Counted from the stretch's first letter, positions 33,883-43,597 are shown. The stretch: 64,000 nucleotides of DNA from Pontibacter ramchanderi (GCF_002846395.1 NZ_PJMU01000001.1:496001-560000), one strand, 5' to 3'. The notes: generated by a model from the sequence alone, not told the origin. Program-made: numbers and translations.

Positions 33883-35772
33883 ATGTTGGAAAAATCTGCT
33901 AAGAAACCGAGACTAGTCTTTTTTCAGTGGAAGCATGATATGTTGCCTAATTTTTTGCAATCTCATATGCAGCTCCATGTTAAGTGTCTATCCGAGTTCT
34001 TTGATGTGATATTGATCAACAGAGACTGTGATTATCAACAAGTATGTGATATTTATGAACCTGACTTAACTCTTTTTGAAAGCGGTTTCCGTTCTACTTT
34101 ATCAAAAAAAATAAAAATTTCTAACACTTTTAGCCATCCAACTATCCCAAAGTTAGGTTTACACAATGGAGACGCTTGGTGTGACTGTAGAGTCGGTTTT
34201 ATTTCTGATATGGAAAAGTGGGGAATAGAAACTTTTTTCTCTATAAGCACTACTATGGCTGAACATACTCCAGAGATATCCTGTGATTTATTTATTTGGC
34301 CGAACTTCGTAGACAGAACTATATACAGGGACTACAAGCAAAGTAAAATTATACCATTTACTTTTAATGGTAATATCAATTCATTATATCCTTGGAGACA
34401 AGAAATCTTTCACATCATTACTAAACATTATCCATCCTTTATATTTCCACATCTAGGCTACGAAAGTTCTTCACCATTCATGATATGTGGTGAGCAATAC
34501 GCTCGCACTATCAATGCTTCATATTTTGTGCCAGCATGTGGAACAGTAGCGAAAGAAGTGGTACGAAAACATTTTGAGATACCAGGGGCAAAAGCCTGTC
34601 TCATAACAGAAAAATCCCCAATGCTTGAGGCTGCAGGTTTTGTCGACATGCACAATTGTGTATTCGCAGATGGTAATACTGTACTTGATAAGCTAAGCTA
34701 TTTATTTAAAAACCTTCAAGAACTGAAGGATATAACAGATAGAGGTTACAAGTTGGTGCATTCTCACCATACGCTTCAGCAAAGAAATCAAATTTTACAG
34801 TGGTTCAATCTTAATAAAGAGCTTAAGTCCAATGAGAAAATTGTTCAGACAAACCCTTTTGAGGAACTAAGGATAGTAAATAAGTCAACTAAAGTTAGCA
34901 CTATAAAGTGTGATGGGTTGCATTTAATACTCTTGCAGAATGGAGACAAAAAATTGTGGGATGGTGAGTTTGATGAAGCTGAACAACTTTATTTAAAATG
35001 CCTAGAGTATGTATCTTGGATGAGCGAGCCTAAACTAAAGCTTGCGATCTGTAATCTTTATAAGGGTGATGCAGAAAAAGCACTTTTCTGGATTATGGCG
35101 CCGATACAGCATAGCTTAGGTTCATATGGTGCACCAGATCCAGACCCAATAGAATGGTCTTATTTTATTATTTCTCTGCTCTGCACTGGAAGGTTGAAAG
35201 AGGCAATCATTCGAGCTAATCAATATCCATCACTGTACCATCCTGAATTGCATCGTACGCGCTTTGTTGTCAGTTACTTTCAAAATATGGGAAAGAACAT
35301 TCCTGAATTAAATTATTTTGAATTAAAACAGCGCCGAAGTGTTCATCAACTTCCACAGCTAAGCTTTTCTGTCTGGATTGAAAATCTCTGTTGCATTTTC
35401 AGGGCTTGTCATAAACTTGAGTATGTTGAAGTAATAAAAGAGATGAATTATTTAGATAATGAAGCTTCTGAAAAAGGAAAATTATACTTAATAAATAGAG
35501 AGAAGTTCTTTAGTAGTTCATTATTAATGTTATACATAAGTTATTTGGAAAAGATAAACTCATTATTTGAAGAGCTAAATGTGCCAAAGTCAAGAAAAGC
35601 TTTGCCTTCTATCGATGTATACGATATGATATTTCGTTTAGCTAAATGGGGAAAGATAGGATTAGCCAAAACCTTTAAAAGGTGTCTTTTCTATTTAGAA
35701 AGTAAGTTTAGATCTTTTAATCTTTTCAAGATAAAAAAGAAAAAGAATTACTCTAGGTTATTCAAGACTTAG
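33883..35772 (+). CDS. CgeB-like glycosyltransferase with C-terminal TPR-like region
   Basis: The 629-residue protein has an N-terminal GT-B glycosyltransferase part (about 1-310). Its end follows the CgeB/Glyco_trans_1_2 pattern: EVVRKHFEIPGAKACLITEK, AAGFVDMHNCVFAD and HSHHTLQQRNQIL. The C-terminal half (about 345-600) is helical with TPR-like pairs (WDGEFDEAEQLYLKCLEYV, YKGDAEKALFWIM), followed by a basic end. It probably adds a sugar to the repeat unit or a side chain; the donor is unknown. The TPR extension may mediate complex formation. The gap to the flippase gene is 116 bases. Confidence 0.75.
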   Translation: MLEKSAKKPRLVFFQWKHDMLPNFLQSHMQLHVKCLSEFFDVILINRDCDYQQVCDIYEPDLTLFESGFRSTLSKKIKISNTFSHPTIPKLGLHNGDAWCDCRVGFISDMEKWGIETFFSISTTMAEHTPEISCDLFIWPNFVDRTIYRDYKQSKIIPFTFNGNINSLYPWRQEIFHIITKHYPSFIFPHLGYESSSPFMICGEQYARTINASYFVPACGTVAKEVVRKHFEIPGAKACLITEKSPMLEAAGFVDMHNCVFADGNTVLDKLSYLFKNLQELKDITDRGYKLVHSHHTLQQRNQILQWFNLNKELKSNEKIVQTNPFEELRIVNKSTKVSTIKCDGLHLILLQNGDKKLWDGEFDEAEQLYLKCLEYVSWMSEPKLKLAICNLYKGDAEKALFWIMAPIQHSLGSYGAPDPDPIEWSYFIISLLCTGRLKEAIIRANQYPSLYHPELHRTRFVVSYFQNMGKNIPELNYFELKQRRSVHQLPQLSFSVWIENLCCIFRACHKLEYVEVIKEMNYLDNEASEKGKLYLINREKFFSSSLLMLYISYLEKINSLFEELNVPKSRKALPSIDVYDMIFRLAKWGKIGLAKTFKRCLFYLESKFRSFNLFKIKKKKNYSRLFKT

Positions 35773-35900
35773 TTCGATTTCACAATGTCAACCAAGGATT
35801 TTGCCGATACAGCTAATGAGGACTTTGTATATATTTTGACGCTCTATTTGTTAAAATAAGACTAACAGTATCCATAAATGTTTGACTTAATATCAAACTA

Positions 35901-36845
35901 ATGTGTGAATATAAGAACAAGATTGATGTTGTCTTTGCAGTAGATGAAAATTATATCCAACATTTTTGTGTTGCTGTAACTTCACTTCTGGAAAATAATT
36001 GTGATAGAATCAATAATGTGTATCTTCTGCATGATATTCAAGAGAGTCAATTGTTAAAAAGTGTGATTTCTTTTTTGTTCAGAAGATACAAAAAAGAGTT
36101 AATAAGTCTGTATGTCAATGATTCTATTTTTAGTCGCTTTTATATTAGTGGTTATATATCTAGAGCTTCGTACTATCGCCTTATTCTTTCAGAAGTATTG
36201 CCGGATAGCATTGAAAAAGTCTTGTATTTAGATTGTGACTTAATTGTAACTTCAGGTTTAGACTCACTTGTTGAGTTAGAATTTTGGAAAAGCAGCAGCT
36301 ATCAAGTTAACGGGAGTGAAATTGGTAAAAACGAAAACACAGAACTGTTTTTGTATGCAGTAAACGAAGTGAAATGGCACAATATAGGTAGATTAAGAAG
36401 CCTTGGACTTACTGGAGAAAAATATTTTAATGCAGGTGTTTTACTTATAAATTTGAAAAGGTGGAGGTCTGAAAACATTTCAAAAAAATTTTTTTCGATA
36501 GCATTAAAATTTAATAATGAGTTGATGTTTCATGATCAAGATATTTTAAATATAGTTTTTGAAAATAGTTGGGGTGAGTTGAATGAAAAATTTAATTTAC
36601 TAAATACTTGGTTTAAGCAGGATTTGCGTAACAGGCAATATATTATAATTCACTATACGGGTAGTTCTAAACCATGGCACTTCAATGATAGTCACCCCTT
36701 GAAAAGTGCTTACTGGTACTATTTATTTAAAACTCCTTTTAAATTTTATATTCCTTATGACTTTAATTTTAAAAATCTCCTTTTAAAAATTCTAAAGTTG
36801 TTTTACTCTTTTGGAAAAGAAATTTTTATACGACAAACCGCATAA
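35901..36845 (+). CDS. Family 8 glycosyltransferase
   Basis: A retaining GT-A enzyme of 314 residues, typically transferring galactose or glucose from a UDP-sugar. It shows the family start (IDVVFAVDENYIQHFCVAVTSLL), the metal-binding D111-x-D113 in LYLDCDLIV, the YFNAGVLLINLKRWR block near residue 174, HDQDILN near 213 and the C-terminal HYTGSSKPWHF with the second metal-binding His. All motifs are intact. It is strongly AT-rich in codon use compared with genes in the first 19 kb. Confidence 0.92.
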   Translation: MCEYKNKIDVVFAVDENYIQHFCVAVTSLLENNCDRINNVYLLHDIQESQLLKSVISFLFRRYKKELISLYVNDSIFSRFYISGYISRASYYRLILSEVLPDSIEKVLYLDCDLIVTSGLDSLVELEFWKSSSYQVNGSEIGKNENTELFLYAVNEVKWHNIGRLRSLGLTGEKYFNAGVLLINLKRWRSENISKKFFSIALKFNNELMFHDQDILNIVFENSWGELNEKFNLLNTWFKQDLRNRQYIIIHYTGSSKPWHFNDSHPLKSAYWYYLFKTPFKFYIPYDFNFKNLLLKILKLFYSFGKEIFIRQTA

Positions 36846-37214
36846 TCAATCCTGAATAAATCTGACCCCTGTAAAACGGTGTTGGTTACTAATTTTCGAC
36901 TTAGCATTCTGTAGAAAATTATTTTCAAATATTGCAAAAGTAACGCTCTTAGAGGCTCCTCTTTCATAATGGATTAAGTGAGGAGAGTTTTTGAAAGTAT
37001 TTAGAAACTTTTCGTTGATCTACAAGCCAATCCACTTGTTTAATCTTATATGTAGGAGTATTCAATTTCTTGGCTACTTACTTATAACTTAGTTCACTAC
37101 ACTCACAAGCATATTCTCTTTTATGGTTATGAAATCTTTGGTGGAGGTACTTATGGGCTAAGAGATTTAGCACCACTTATAAAATAGATTTTCAACTGGT
37201 TTAACATTAATAGT
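36846..37214. other. Gene-free gap with a possible glycosyltransferase remnant
   Basis: No intact gene. Bases 37104-37187 read without a start codon as HKHILFYGYEIFGGGTYGLRDLA and then a few more residues to a stop. This looks like the N-terminal strand and glycine loop of a GT-B glycosyltransferase, so it may be a decayed gene start. The sequence near 36857-36890 (TCTGACCCCTGTAAAACGG) looks foreign but I cannot assign it. Confidence 0.35.
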
Positions 37215-38288
37215 ATGAAAAAGATTTTTGTAACAGGATCTTCAGGATTAATAGGATCAGAAGTTGTTGTATTCTTTGCTGAACTTGGATGGAAAGTTCA
37301 TGGCTTGGATAATAATCAGAGAGCAGTTTTCTTTGGTTCTAGTGGGGATACAAGATGGAATCAGTATCGACTCATAGACGAGCTCGGTGGTTCGTTTCAA
37401 CATCATGAACTCGATATTCGCGACAGGCAAGGTCTATTGGATCTACTCAAAGAAATAAAGCCGGATGCCATCGTACATACAGCCGCACAGCCCTCGCATG
37501 ACCTCGCTGCTACTATTACGTTCGATGATTTTGATACAAATGCAGTAGGAACATTCAATCTTTTAGAGGCTGCACGTAGATCTTGTCCTGAGGCTCCTTT
37601 TATTCATATGTCTACTAATAAAGTTTATGGGGACCTCCCAAACTCTATTTCACTTATAGAACTTGATACTCGTTGGGATTATGTTGATCAGCAATACAGA
37701 AATGGTATAGCAGAGGACTTTTCTATTGATCAATCAAAGCACTCCCTCTTTGGAGCATCTAAATTGGCAGCTGATATAATGGTTCAAGAGTATGGGCGCT
37801 ATTTTGGTATGCCTACATGTTGTTTAAGAGGAGGATGTCTTACTGGGCCAAATCATTCTGGAGTAGAACTTCATGGTTTTTTAAGTTATTTGGTACAGTG
37901 CAATTTAGAGGGGCGGGAATATAAAATTTTTGGATACCGTGGAAAACAAGTACGTGATAATATACACGCTTATGATGTAGCAAGATTTATTAAAGAGTTT
38001 ATTCTTTCTCCTAGAGTGGCAGAAGTTTATAATATTGGAGGGGGAAGGGCTAATTCCTGTTCAATTCTTGAAGCATTTAAATATGTGGAAAAATATTCTG
38101 GAAAAGCACAAAATTACATTTACAAAGATGAACCTCGGGTAGGAGATCATATTTGCTACATATCAAATCTTGAAAAAATGCGTAAACATTATCCATCTTG
38201 GGATATTACCATTTCTCTCGAAGAGACTATTCAACAAATTGTAGAAACACATACAATAAAGAGAAAACATAATGTTGTTTCTATGTGA
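37215..38288 (+). CDS. CDP-paratose 2-epimerase-like NAD-dependent epimerase
   Basis: A 357-residue extended short-chain dehydrogenase closely following the CDP-paratose/CDP-tyvelose 2-epimerase pattern. It has the cofactor motif GSSGLIG at residues 8-14, [12 protein letters not shown] near 130, [14 protein letters not shown] with the catalytic Tyr replaced in position by Phe-Gly-Ala-Ser-Lys, and [22 protein letters not shown]. In the known pathway it converts CDP-paratose to CDP-tyvelose, but no CDP-glucose dehydratase or paratose synthase gene is in the window, so the substrate here may differ. The gene is preceded by a 369-base gap and stands alone. Confidence 0.85.
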   Translation: MKKIFVTGSSGLIGSEVVVFFAELGWKVHGLDNNQRAVFFGSSGDTRWNQYRLIDELGGSFQHHELDIRDRQGLLDLLKEIKPDAIVHTAAQPSHDLAATITFDDFDTNAVGTFNLLEAARRSCPEAPFIHMSTNKVYGDLPNSISLIELDTRWDYVDQQYRNGIAEDFSIDQSKHSLFGASKLAADIMVQEYGRYFGMPTCCLRGGCLTGPNHSGVELHGFLSYLVQCNLEGREYKIFGYRGKQVRDNIHAYDVARFIKEFILSPRVAEVYNIGGGRANSCSILEAFKYVEKYSGKAQNYIYKDEPRVGDHICYISNLEKMRKHYPSWDITISLEETIQQIVETHTIKRKHNVVSM

Positions 38289-38421
38289 TACTGCCTTAAG
38301 TACCATTTAACGGTATTATGAACTATGTTATAAAATTATAATAGTTCTGTTTGTGTTCTATGTGGTAGGGGAGTGTACTTAGGGACTAGTGGTGGTTCGA
38401 ATGAAAAGCACTTTTAATGAT

Positions 38422-38446
38422 CTCCACCTTCATAAGGAAGGTGGAG
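38422..38446 (+). other. Strong GC-rich hairpin in the leader of a glycosyltransferase gene
   Basis: CTCCACCTTC and GAAGGTGGAG form a perfect 10-base stem with a 5-base loop ATAAG, in otherwise AT-rich DNA. No T-tract follows. It ends 36 bases before the ATG at 38483 and could be a regulatory leader hairpin or a remnant terminator of the preceding gene. Confidence 0.7.
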
Positions 38447-38482
38447 CTACAACGGTTAATTACTAAAAATTTTTCATCAAAA

Positions 38483-39589
38483 ATGAAACTTCTTTCTTAT
38501 CAGCCCTTTTCACTTTATTCCAATAGTGGTGGTAGCAGAATCCTGCGCCGACTTTACCAAGGATATGAATCTCAAGTAAACTCTTTAGTGTTGGAAGCAA
38601 ATTACTGGACAGCTCCAAAAGGACTAATTCTGGAACGAACCGTTGCCGCATCTCCCCAAGGACACAAGTATTATAGATGGTATGTACGAACTTGTGTTAC
38701 TTGGTTAAGGGAAAAGAAATTCAGGTTACGTAATATCAATCGCGTTCAAAAGGAGGCTGCTAATATTGAACACGATATTATTCATGTAATCAATCACGGC
38801 CCTTTTTCAGGTGCACTTTGTAAATCTAGGATTAGGCTTAAAAAGCAATTGTGGGTCTCTTTTCACGATCACTTCTCTACAACAGGTAGCACACAAGATG
38901 ATGCTAGAGAATTATGGAAACAGGCAGATAGGCGACTAGTTATTTCTAACGCATTAGGTGTTGAGTATTCCCGTCTATTTGGATATAGGAATTTTGAAAT
39001 CATTACGGATGGTGTAAAGAAGGAAGAATTAAGTATAGTTAATCCTGAGTTAAATGATGAGTTAGTTATATATTTTGCTGGATTACTTCATTTGGAGTAT
39101 TTGCCACTTTTTAAAGCTTTGGCTGAAGCTTTAGATTTACTGGTTCGCCAGGGCTTGAAAATAAAATTGGTTTTAAGAGGAACTCAACAGGTGAGTTTCT
39201 TAAAAAACAGATTGTTTGCAGTTGAGTACAAAAGTGTCTCATTCGATGAAAAAGAACTAAAGGAGGAGCTTGACGCTGCCGCAATCCTGTACCTTCCCAT
39301 CAAATTTTCTCCTTCTGAATTCTCACTATACAGTTTATCAACTAAAATGGTTGGTTATTTAAGCAGCTCTGGTGCTATTCTCTATCATGGACCGGAAAAC
39401 GGTGCTGCCTGCCTTTTACTGCAGGAAACAGGTTCTGCTGAGTGTTGCACATCGTTAAATGTACAAGATCTTACCAAGGCAATTCTGTCGTTAATTAACC
39501 ACCGGCAAGTACTTTCAGAAAATGCCAAACATCTGGCAGAACGGCAATTTAATATTTTAGACATACAAAAGCGCTTTTGGCTAGCATAA
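38483..39589 (+). CDS. GT-B glycosyltransferase
   Basis: A 368-residue protein with a GT-B layout: N-terminal KLLSYQPFSLYSNSGGSRILRRLY with a glycine loop, a central WVSFHDHF strand, and a C-terminal nucleotide-sugar half with IYFAGLLHLEYLPLFKALAEAL, LVLRGTQQ and STKMVGYLSSSGAILYHGP. The classical E-x7-E motif is not obvious, so it may be a divergent family. The frame opens at 38417, but the hairpin at 38422-38446 and the family-like N-terminus favour the ATG at 38483. Sugar specificity unknown. Confidence 0.72.
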   Translation: MKLLSYQPFSLYSNSGGSRILRRLYQGYESQVNSLVLEANYWTAPKGLILERTVAASPQGHKYYRWYVRTCVTWLREKKFRLRNINRVQKEAANIEHDIIHVINHGPFSGALCKSRIRLKKQLWVSFHDHFSTTGSTQDDARELWKQADRRLVISNALGVEYSRLFGYRNFEIITDGVKKEELSIVNPELNDELVIYFAGLLHLEYLPLFKALAEALDLLVRQGLKIKLVLRGTQQVSFLKNRLFAVEYKSVSFDEKELKEELDAAAILYLPIKFSPSEFSLYSLSTKMVGYLSSSGAILYHGPENGAACLLLQETGSAECCTSLNVQDLTKAILSLINHRQVLSENAKHLAERQFNILDIQKRFWLA

Positions 39590-39692
39590 AGCACACTTAA
39601 TTTTTAAGCTTGACGATGTTGAAAGTAAGGAAATTTTAAAAAAATAGTAGTGAGAAATTTAATAGTTTTAATTTGCCTTATTGTAACAGTAT

Positions 39693-40613
39693 ATGGAAAC
39701 TGCAATTTTTAAAGAAGCTGTAGTTACTTTATTTGAGAAAGACTATCATAAGGGGGTGGCTTCACTAATAAATTCGTTACATAAGAGCGAATTTGAAGGA
39801 TTAGTTTATGTGGGCTACAGAGGAGCATTGCCAGAATGGGTATCTCAACTAGAACCATTAAATAATGGCTATTACAAATTACAAAATATACATACTAAAT
39901 TTGTGCAGCTTGAATGTAAGATGCATTTTGGATACTATAAGCCTACAATATTAAGAAGCGTATTGAATGAGTTTCCTTCTGTTGAAAAAGTTTATTACTT
40001 TGATCCGGATATTGTTGTTAATGCTCCATGGAGTTATTTCACTAAATGGGTAGACAGTGGCATAGGGCTTTGTCTTGATAACTGCTTTCCTTTCGTTCAC
40101 CACAATCATCCTTGGAGAAAGGAGTGGAAAAGGTTGAGTAATTCTAATCTTGTAAATCACAATAATTTTTATGTTAATAGTGGGTTTGTTGGCATTGAAA
40201 GATCCAACAGAGTATTATTAGATCGTTGGGTAGATTTAACTCAAGAATTCAGTTTAACTGGCGGCAATACTTCATCATTCGAAAAAGATGGGTTTAGGGC
40301 AATCAAAGGTGATCAGGATATACTCAATGCAGTTATAGCTGTTTCGCCTGATTTAAGCTTTAGTATTATTGGTCAAGAAGGCATGGGTTTCACACAACCT
40401 GCTTATTTGATGTCTCATGCTGTAAATGGTATTAAACCATGGAATAAAAGTTATCTTGCTTTTTTGTTTAAAAGAGGCAGGCGGCCTGATTTTAGCGATA
40501 AGGATTATATAAAATATGCAAACTCACCAATTCAAGTTTTTAGTGGCAGATCATTTAAGTTTAGGAAACTGGACCTAAAGATAGCTTCGATATTGGGTAG
40601 GTTGATTGGTTGA
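39693..40613 (+). CDS. GT-A glycosyltransferase with DxD motif (GT8-like)
   Basis: A 306-residue soluble enzyme with a nucleotide-diphospho-sugar fold. It has an N-terminal strand (AVVTLFEKDYHKGVASLINSL), D104-P-D106 in VYYFDPDIVVNAPW for metal and UDP-sugar binding, VNSGFVGIERSNRVLLDRW, and GDQDILNAVI near residue 210. The layout parallels GT8 but sequence blocks differ. The stop is followed after 7 bases by a (TTA)14 microsatellite. Donor and acceptor unknown. Confidence 0.8.
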   Translation: METAIFKEAVVTLFEKDYHKGVASLINSLHKSEFEGLVYVGYRGALPEWVSQLEPLNNGYYKLQNIHTKFVQLECKMHFGYYKPTILRSVLNEFPSVEKVYYFDPDIVVNAPWSYFTKWVDSGIGLCLDNCFPFVHHNHPWRKEWKRLSNSNLVNHNNFYVNSGFVGIERSNRVLLDRWVDLTQEFSLTGGNTSSFEKDGFRAIKGDQDILNAVIAVSPDLSFSIIGQEGMGFTQPAYLMSHAVNGIKPWNKSYLAFLFKRGRRPDFSDKDYIKYANSPIQVFSGRSFKFRKLDLKIASILGRLIG

Positions 40614-40619
40614 TAAAAG

Positions 40620-40663
<44 letters not shown>

Positions 40664-40870
40664 GCTTCTGTATAATAATGGCCCCTTTTATAAATGGACG
40701 ACTTCCTATTATGTACTTAGAGTTAGGTGTATCTTGATCAGAACTACTAGTATTACCTGCCTATTTGGTCCTTGTTTAGACAGGAAGCATAGTTGAGAAA
40801 ATTTAGTTTTCACCTTAGCATCATTAACTAAGTATGACCCGAATATTGGCAGGAAGTGCTAAAAGCTATA

Positions 40871-41001
40871 AACATCATACGGATTGTTTTTTTGTGTAGT
40901 TCTCTAGAACCCGGACATGATAGTGTAGGGGATTATGTAAGGTGATTAGCAGTGGAACTAACTCAACAAATCATCAAACCTTGCTTATCCCATTGAATAA
41001 A
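40871..41001 (+). pseudogene. Decayed N-terminus of a glycosyltransferase paralogous to the gene at 41212
   Basis: Read from 40871 the translation is NIIRIVFLCSSLEPGHDSVG, then DYVR, a TGA stop at 40943 and LAVELTQQ. After a frame change near 40978 it continues TLLIPLNK. The intact downstream protein reads LNIIFFCGSLEPRCDGVGDY, then IRRLAGELVQQ and ATLISLND, so the two align over about 43 residues. The CGA-like Arg codon has become TGA and one frameshift has occurred. No start codon or further homology is visible. It is either a degraded tandem duplicate or the remnant of a related, displaced gene. Confidence 0.8.
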
Positions 41002-41211
41002 GCCTTGCAGACAGGAAAACTGAGCTTCAAGAGAAAATTAAGTATTTAAAAATATCTTTTTTTACAAAGACTCCTAATCGCAAGTGAGTAAATCAACTCT
41101 TGTAACTGCTTTATTAATATTATAAATATGGTTGGTTATAATGTGTTTTGCAGAATACTCAATTGGGTAATAGTTTGTGTACTGATATTTGATGTGTCTA
41201 AAATCTAATCT

Positions 41212-42390
41212 ATGGAAGTAACAGGGCTTAATATAATTTTTTTTTGTGGATCACTAGAACCTAGATGTGATGGTGTGGGAGATTATATAAGACGATTAGC
41301 TGGAGAGTTAGTGCAGCAAGGCCATAGTGCGACACTTATTTCTTTAAATGATTCTTTTGTTAAGAGAGAAATAGTTGGTAAACAATGTGTTGGTAAAATT
41401 GAGTTGACCGTTGTGCGTATCCCATCGGTAATGCCTAATGTAAAGAAAGTTCGATGTATTAAAAATTGGGTTGAAAAACTACATCCAGATTGGTTGAGTC
41501 TACAATTTGTTCCCTTTGCGTATCATTCCAAGGGCTTGCCTTTCACCTTATGCTTTTTTCTTATGAAGGTTGGAAAGGGTCGCAAATGGCACATAATGTT
41601 TCATGAATTATGGGTTGGCATGGAAATAAACTCAAGTTTAAAAGCTATTGTATGGGGTACTCTTCAACAAGTAGTAATTAAACTTTTGCAAGTAAATCTA
41701 AGGCCTCTCGTTTACCATACCCAAAGTAGCCTTTACCAACTACAACTTGCAAAACTTGGTATAGAGTCTAAGTGTCTCCCTCTGTTTTCTAATATTCCAA
41801 TAGCCAATAACGTAGTTATTCGTCAGGAAAATTCAACACTTTTATATAATGAAGGAAAAAAAATTTTTTTCGTACTATTTGGAGGTATACACCCTGGTGC
41901 ACCAATAGAAGAATTTACAGAGGAGGCAGCTTTATTTGCTTTAGAAAACAATGTGCAGCTGGTTTTAAGAATTGTTGGACGTTGTGGTCCTGAACAAGAG
42001 AACTGGGTAAAAACCTGGAGGGCTAAAGGATTGGATTTTGAATTGTGCGGTGAACAACCGGCTAAAGGTGTTTCTGAGCTGTTAGCAAATGCTTCTATAG
42101 GACTTACTACCACTCCAATTGCACTAGTAGAAAAAAGTGGTACTGTTGCAGCAATGAGGGAACATGGACTTCCGGTTTTCTGTATCAGAAATACTTGGAA
42201 GGCCAGAGGAGTTAAAGAGTTTAGTGTTCCCGCTGGTATTTATCAATACCAACCAGGCAATTTTAAAGACCTATTTATGCATAAAGGAGAAGTAGACTGT
42301 ATCTCTACAGTTTCATCAGTGTGTAAAACATTCATTGATGATATTTCAAACGCTTCTTGCAACTGTAAAAGCAATCATCAAGACATATAA
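41212..42390 (+). CDS. GT-B glycosyltransferase, intact relative of the upstream fragment
   Basis: A 392-residue GT-B protein: N-terminal LNIIFFCGSLEPRCDGVGDY with the acceptor-side glycine region, IMFHELWVGM near residue 127, then a C-terminal donor domain with FFVLFGGIHPGAPIEEF, LVLRIVGRCG and TTPIALVEKSGTVAAMREHG. In that last segment E-KSGTVAAM stands in the usual donor-binding place. It does not have the canonical EGFG-x3-E signature. The gene is preceded by a decayed copy of its own 5' part. Sugar specificity unknown. Confidence 0.78.
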   Translation: MEVTGLNIIFFCGSLEPRCDGVGDYIRRLAGELVQQGHSATLISLNDSFVKREIVGKQCVGKIELTVVRIPSVMPNVKKVRCIKNWVEKLHPDWLSLQFVPFAYHSKGLPFTLCFFLMKVGKGRKWHIMFHELWVGMEINSSLKAIVWGTLQQVVIKLLQVNLRPLVYHTQSSLYQLQLAKLGIESKCLPLFSNIPIANNVVIRQENSTLLYNEGKKIFFVLFGGIHPGAPIEEFTEEAALFALENNVQLVLRIVGRCGPEQENWVKTWRAKGLDFELCGEQPAKGVSELLANASIGLTTTPIALVEKSGTVAAMREHGLPVFCIRNTWKARGVKEFSVPAGIYQYQPGNFKDLFMHKGEVDCISTVSSVCKTFIDDISNASCNCKSNHQDI

Positions 42391-42462
42391 ATGCAAAGTG
42401 ATTGAAGTGAACATACGCTGTCTTTTGTAGAGTAACAAACAGTTAAATAAACAGCAAATAGA

Positions 42463-43500
42463 ATGGCTTTAAAAATTCTTCTAATCTCGCATAGGTTCTA
42501 TCCAGATATAGGTGGTATCGAGACGATAACTGAAATTTTAGCTTATTCTTTTTTTAAAGAAGAATACGATGTTCATGTATTGACATGGTCCGCCGATTCA
42601 ACAGGCAAAGCTTTTCCTTATAAAGTTATCAGAAAACCAAACCTTCTTACTCTCTTTCAAGAGAATGCTTGGGCAGATGTAGTCTTTGAAAATAATCCGT
42701 GTATGCGTCTTTCGTGGCCAAATATAATCTATAATCGTCCTTCTTTTACTGTTTTGCAAACTTGGCTTACTGTTGATAGTAAATTTAGCCTATCAAGTAG
42801 AGTTAAAACCTGGGACTTAGGCCGTAAAAAAAAGGTTGTAGCGATAAGTGATGCAGTCAGAAGAAAATGCTGGAAAGAAGCTATTGTTATAGGGAATACC
42901 TACGATACAAGTATTTTTAAGAATTTACCTAATATTCAACGCTCAGAAGACTTTGTGTTTGTAGGTCGACTGGTTTCTGATAAAGGAGCAATTTTGGCAG
43001 TTAAAGCAGTACATGCATTAAACGTACAGTCCACTAGAAATGGGAAAACATCTAAACGATTTTCTTTGACTATAGTAGGAGATGGACCTGAGCGAGCATA
43101 TATAGAAGGTATAGTAGCTAATTTACGATTACAAGGGCTTGTAAATTTTACAGGAGCTCTCTGTGGGGACGAACTTGCTAAATGCCTTAATCAACATAAA
43201 TACCTGCTTGTCCCTTCGATATGGGAGGAGCCATTTGGAATCGTTGCTCTAGAAGGTATGGCCTGTGGATGCTTGCCTATAGTATCAGATGGAGGAGGGT
43301 TGCCTGATGCAGTTGGTAACGCAGGCCTAACGTTTAGCAGAGGTAATGTAAATGCTATGGTGTCCTGTATTCAGAAGCTACAAGATGATGCTGAATTAGA
43401 AGAGCAACTTCGTAATGCCGCTAAGTTACATTTAGAGGCTCACCACCCAAATAAGATTTCCCAGAAGTTGCTCAATTTAATTCAAGAGGCTTTAGAATAA
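42463..43500 (+). CDS. Family 4 glycosyltransferase
   Basis: A 345-residue GT-B enzyme: N-terminal KILLISHRFYPDIGGIETI with the GG loop, LQTWLTV, and the family-4 C-terminal domain. The latter has FVFVGRLVSDKGAILAVKAV, LTIVGDGPER near residue 205, and the donor-binding EEPFGIVALEGMACGCLPIVS (E-x7-E pattern) near 262. All retaining GT4 motifs are present. It probably adds one sugar of the repeat unit in the cytoplasm. Gap of 72 bases to the previous gene. Confidence 0.9.
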   Translation: MALKILLISHRFYPDIGGIETITEILAYSFFKEEYDVHVLTWSADSTGKAFPYKVIRKPNLLTLFQENAWADVVFENNPCMRLSWPNIIYNRPSFTVLQTWLTVDSKFSLSSRVKTWDLGRKKKVVAISDAVRRKCWKEAIVIGNTYDTSIFKNLPNIQRSEDFVFVGRLVSDKGAILAVKAVHALNVQSTRNGKTSKRFSLTIVGDGPERAYIEGIVANLRLQGLVNFTGALCGDELAKCLNQHKYLLVPSIWEEPFGIVALEGMACGCLPIVSDGGGLPDAVGNAGLTFSRGNVNAMVSCIQKLQDDAELEEQLRNAAKLHLEAHHPNKISQKLLNLIQEALE

Positions 43501-43597
43501 ACAGATGTAGGTTGCTGATAAATTGACCTTGCGTTACTATGTATTTTCTGACTAACCTTGAATTAAGGTTGGTAACAAGTAGAATTGATTTATAAAA

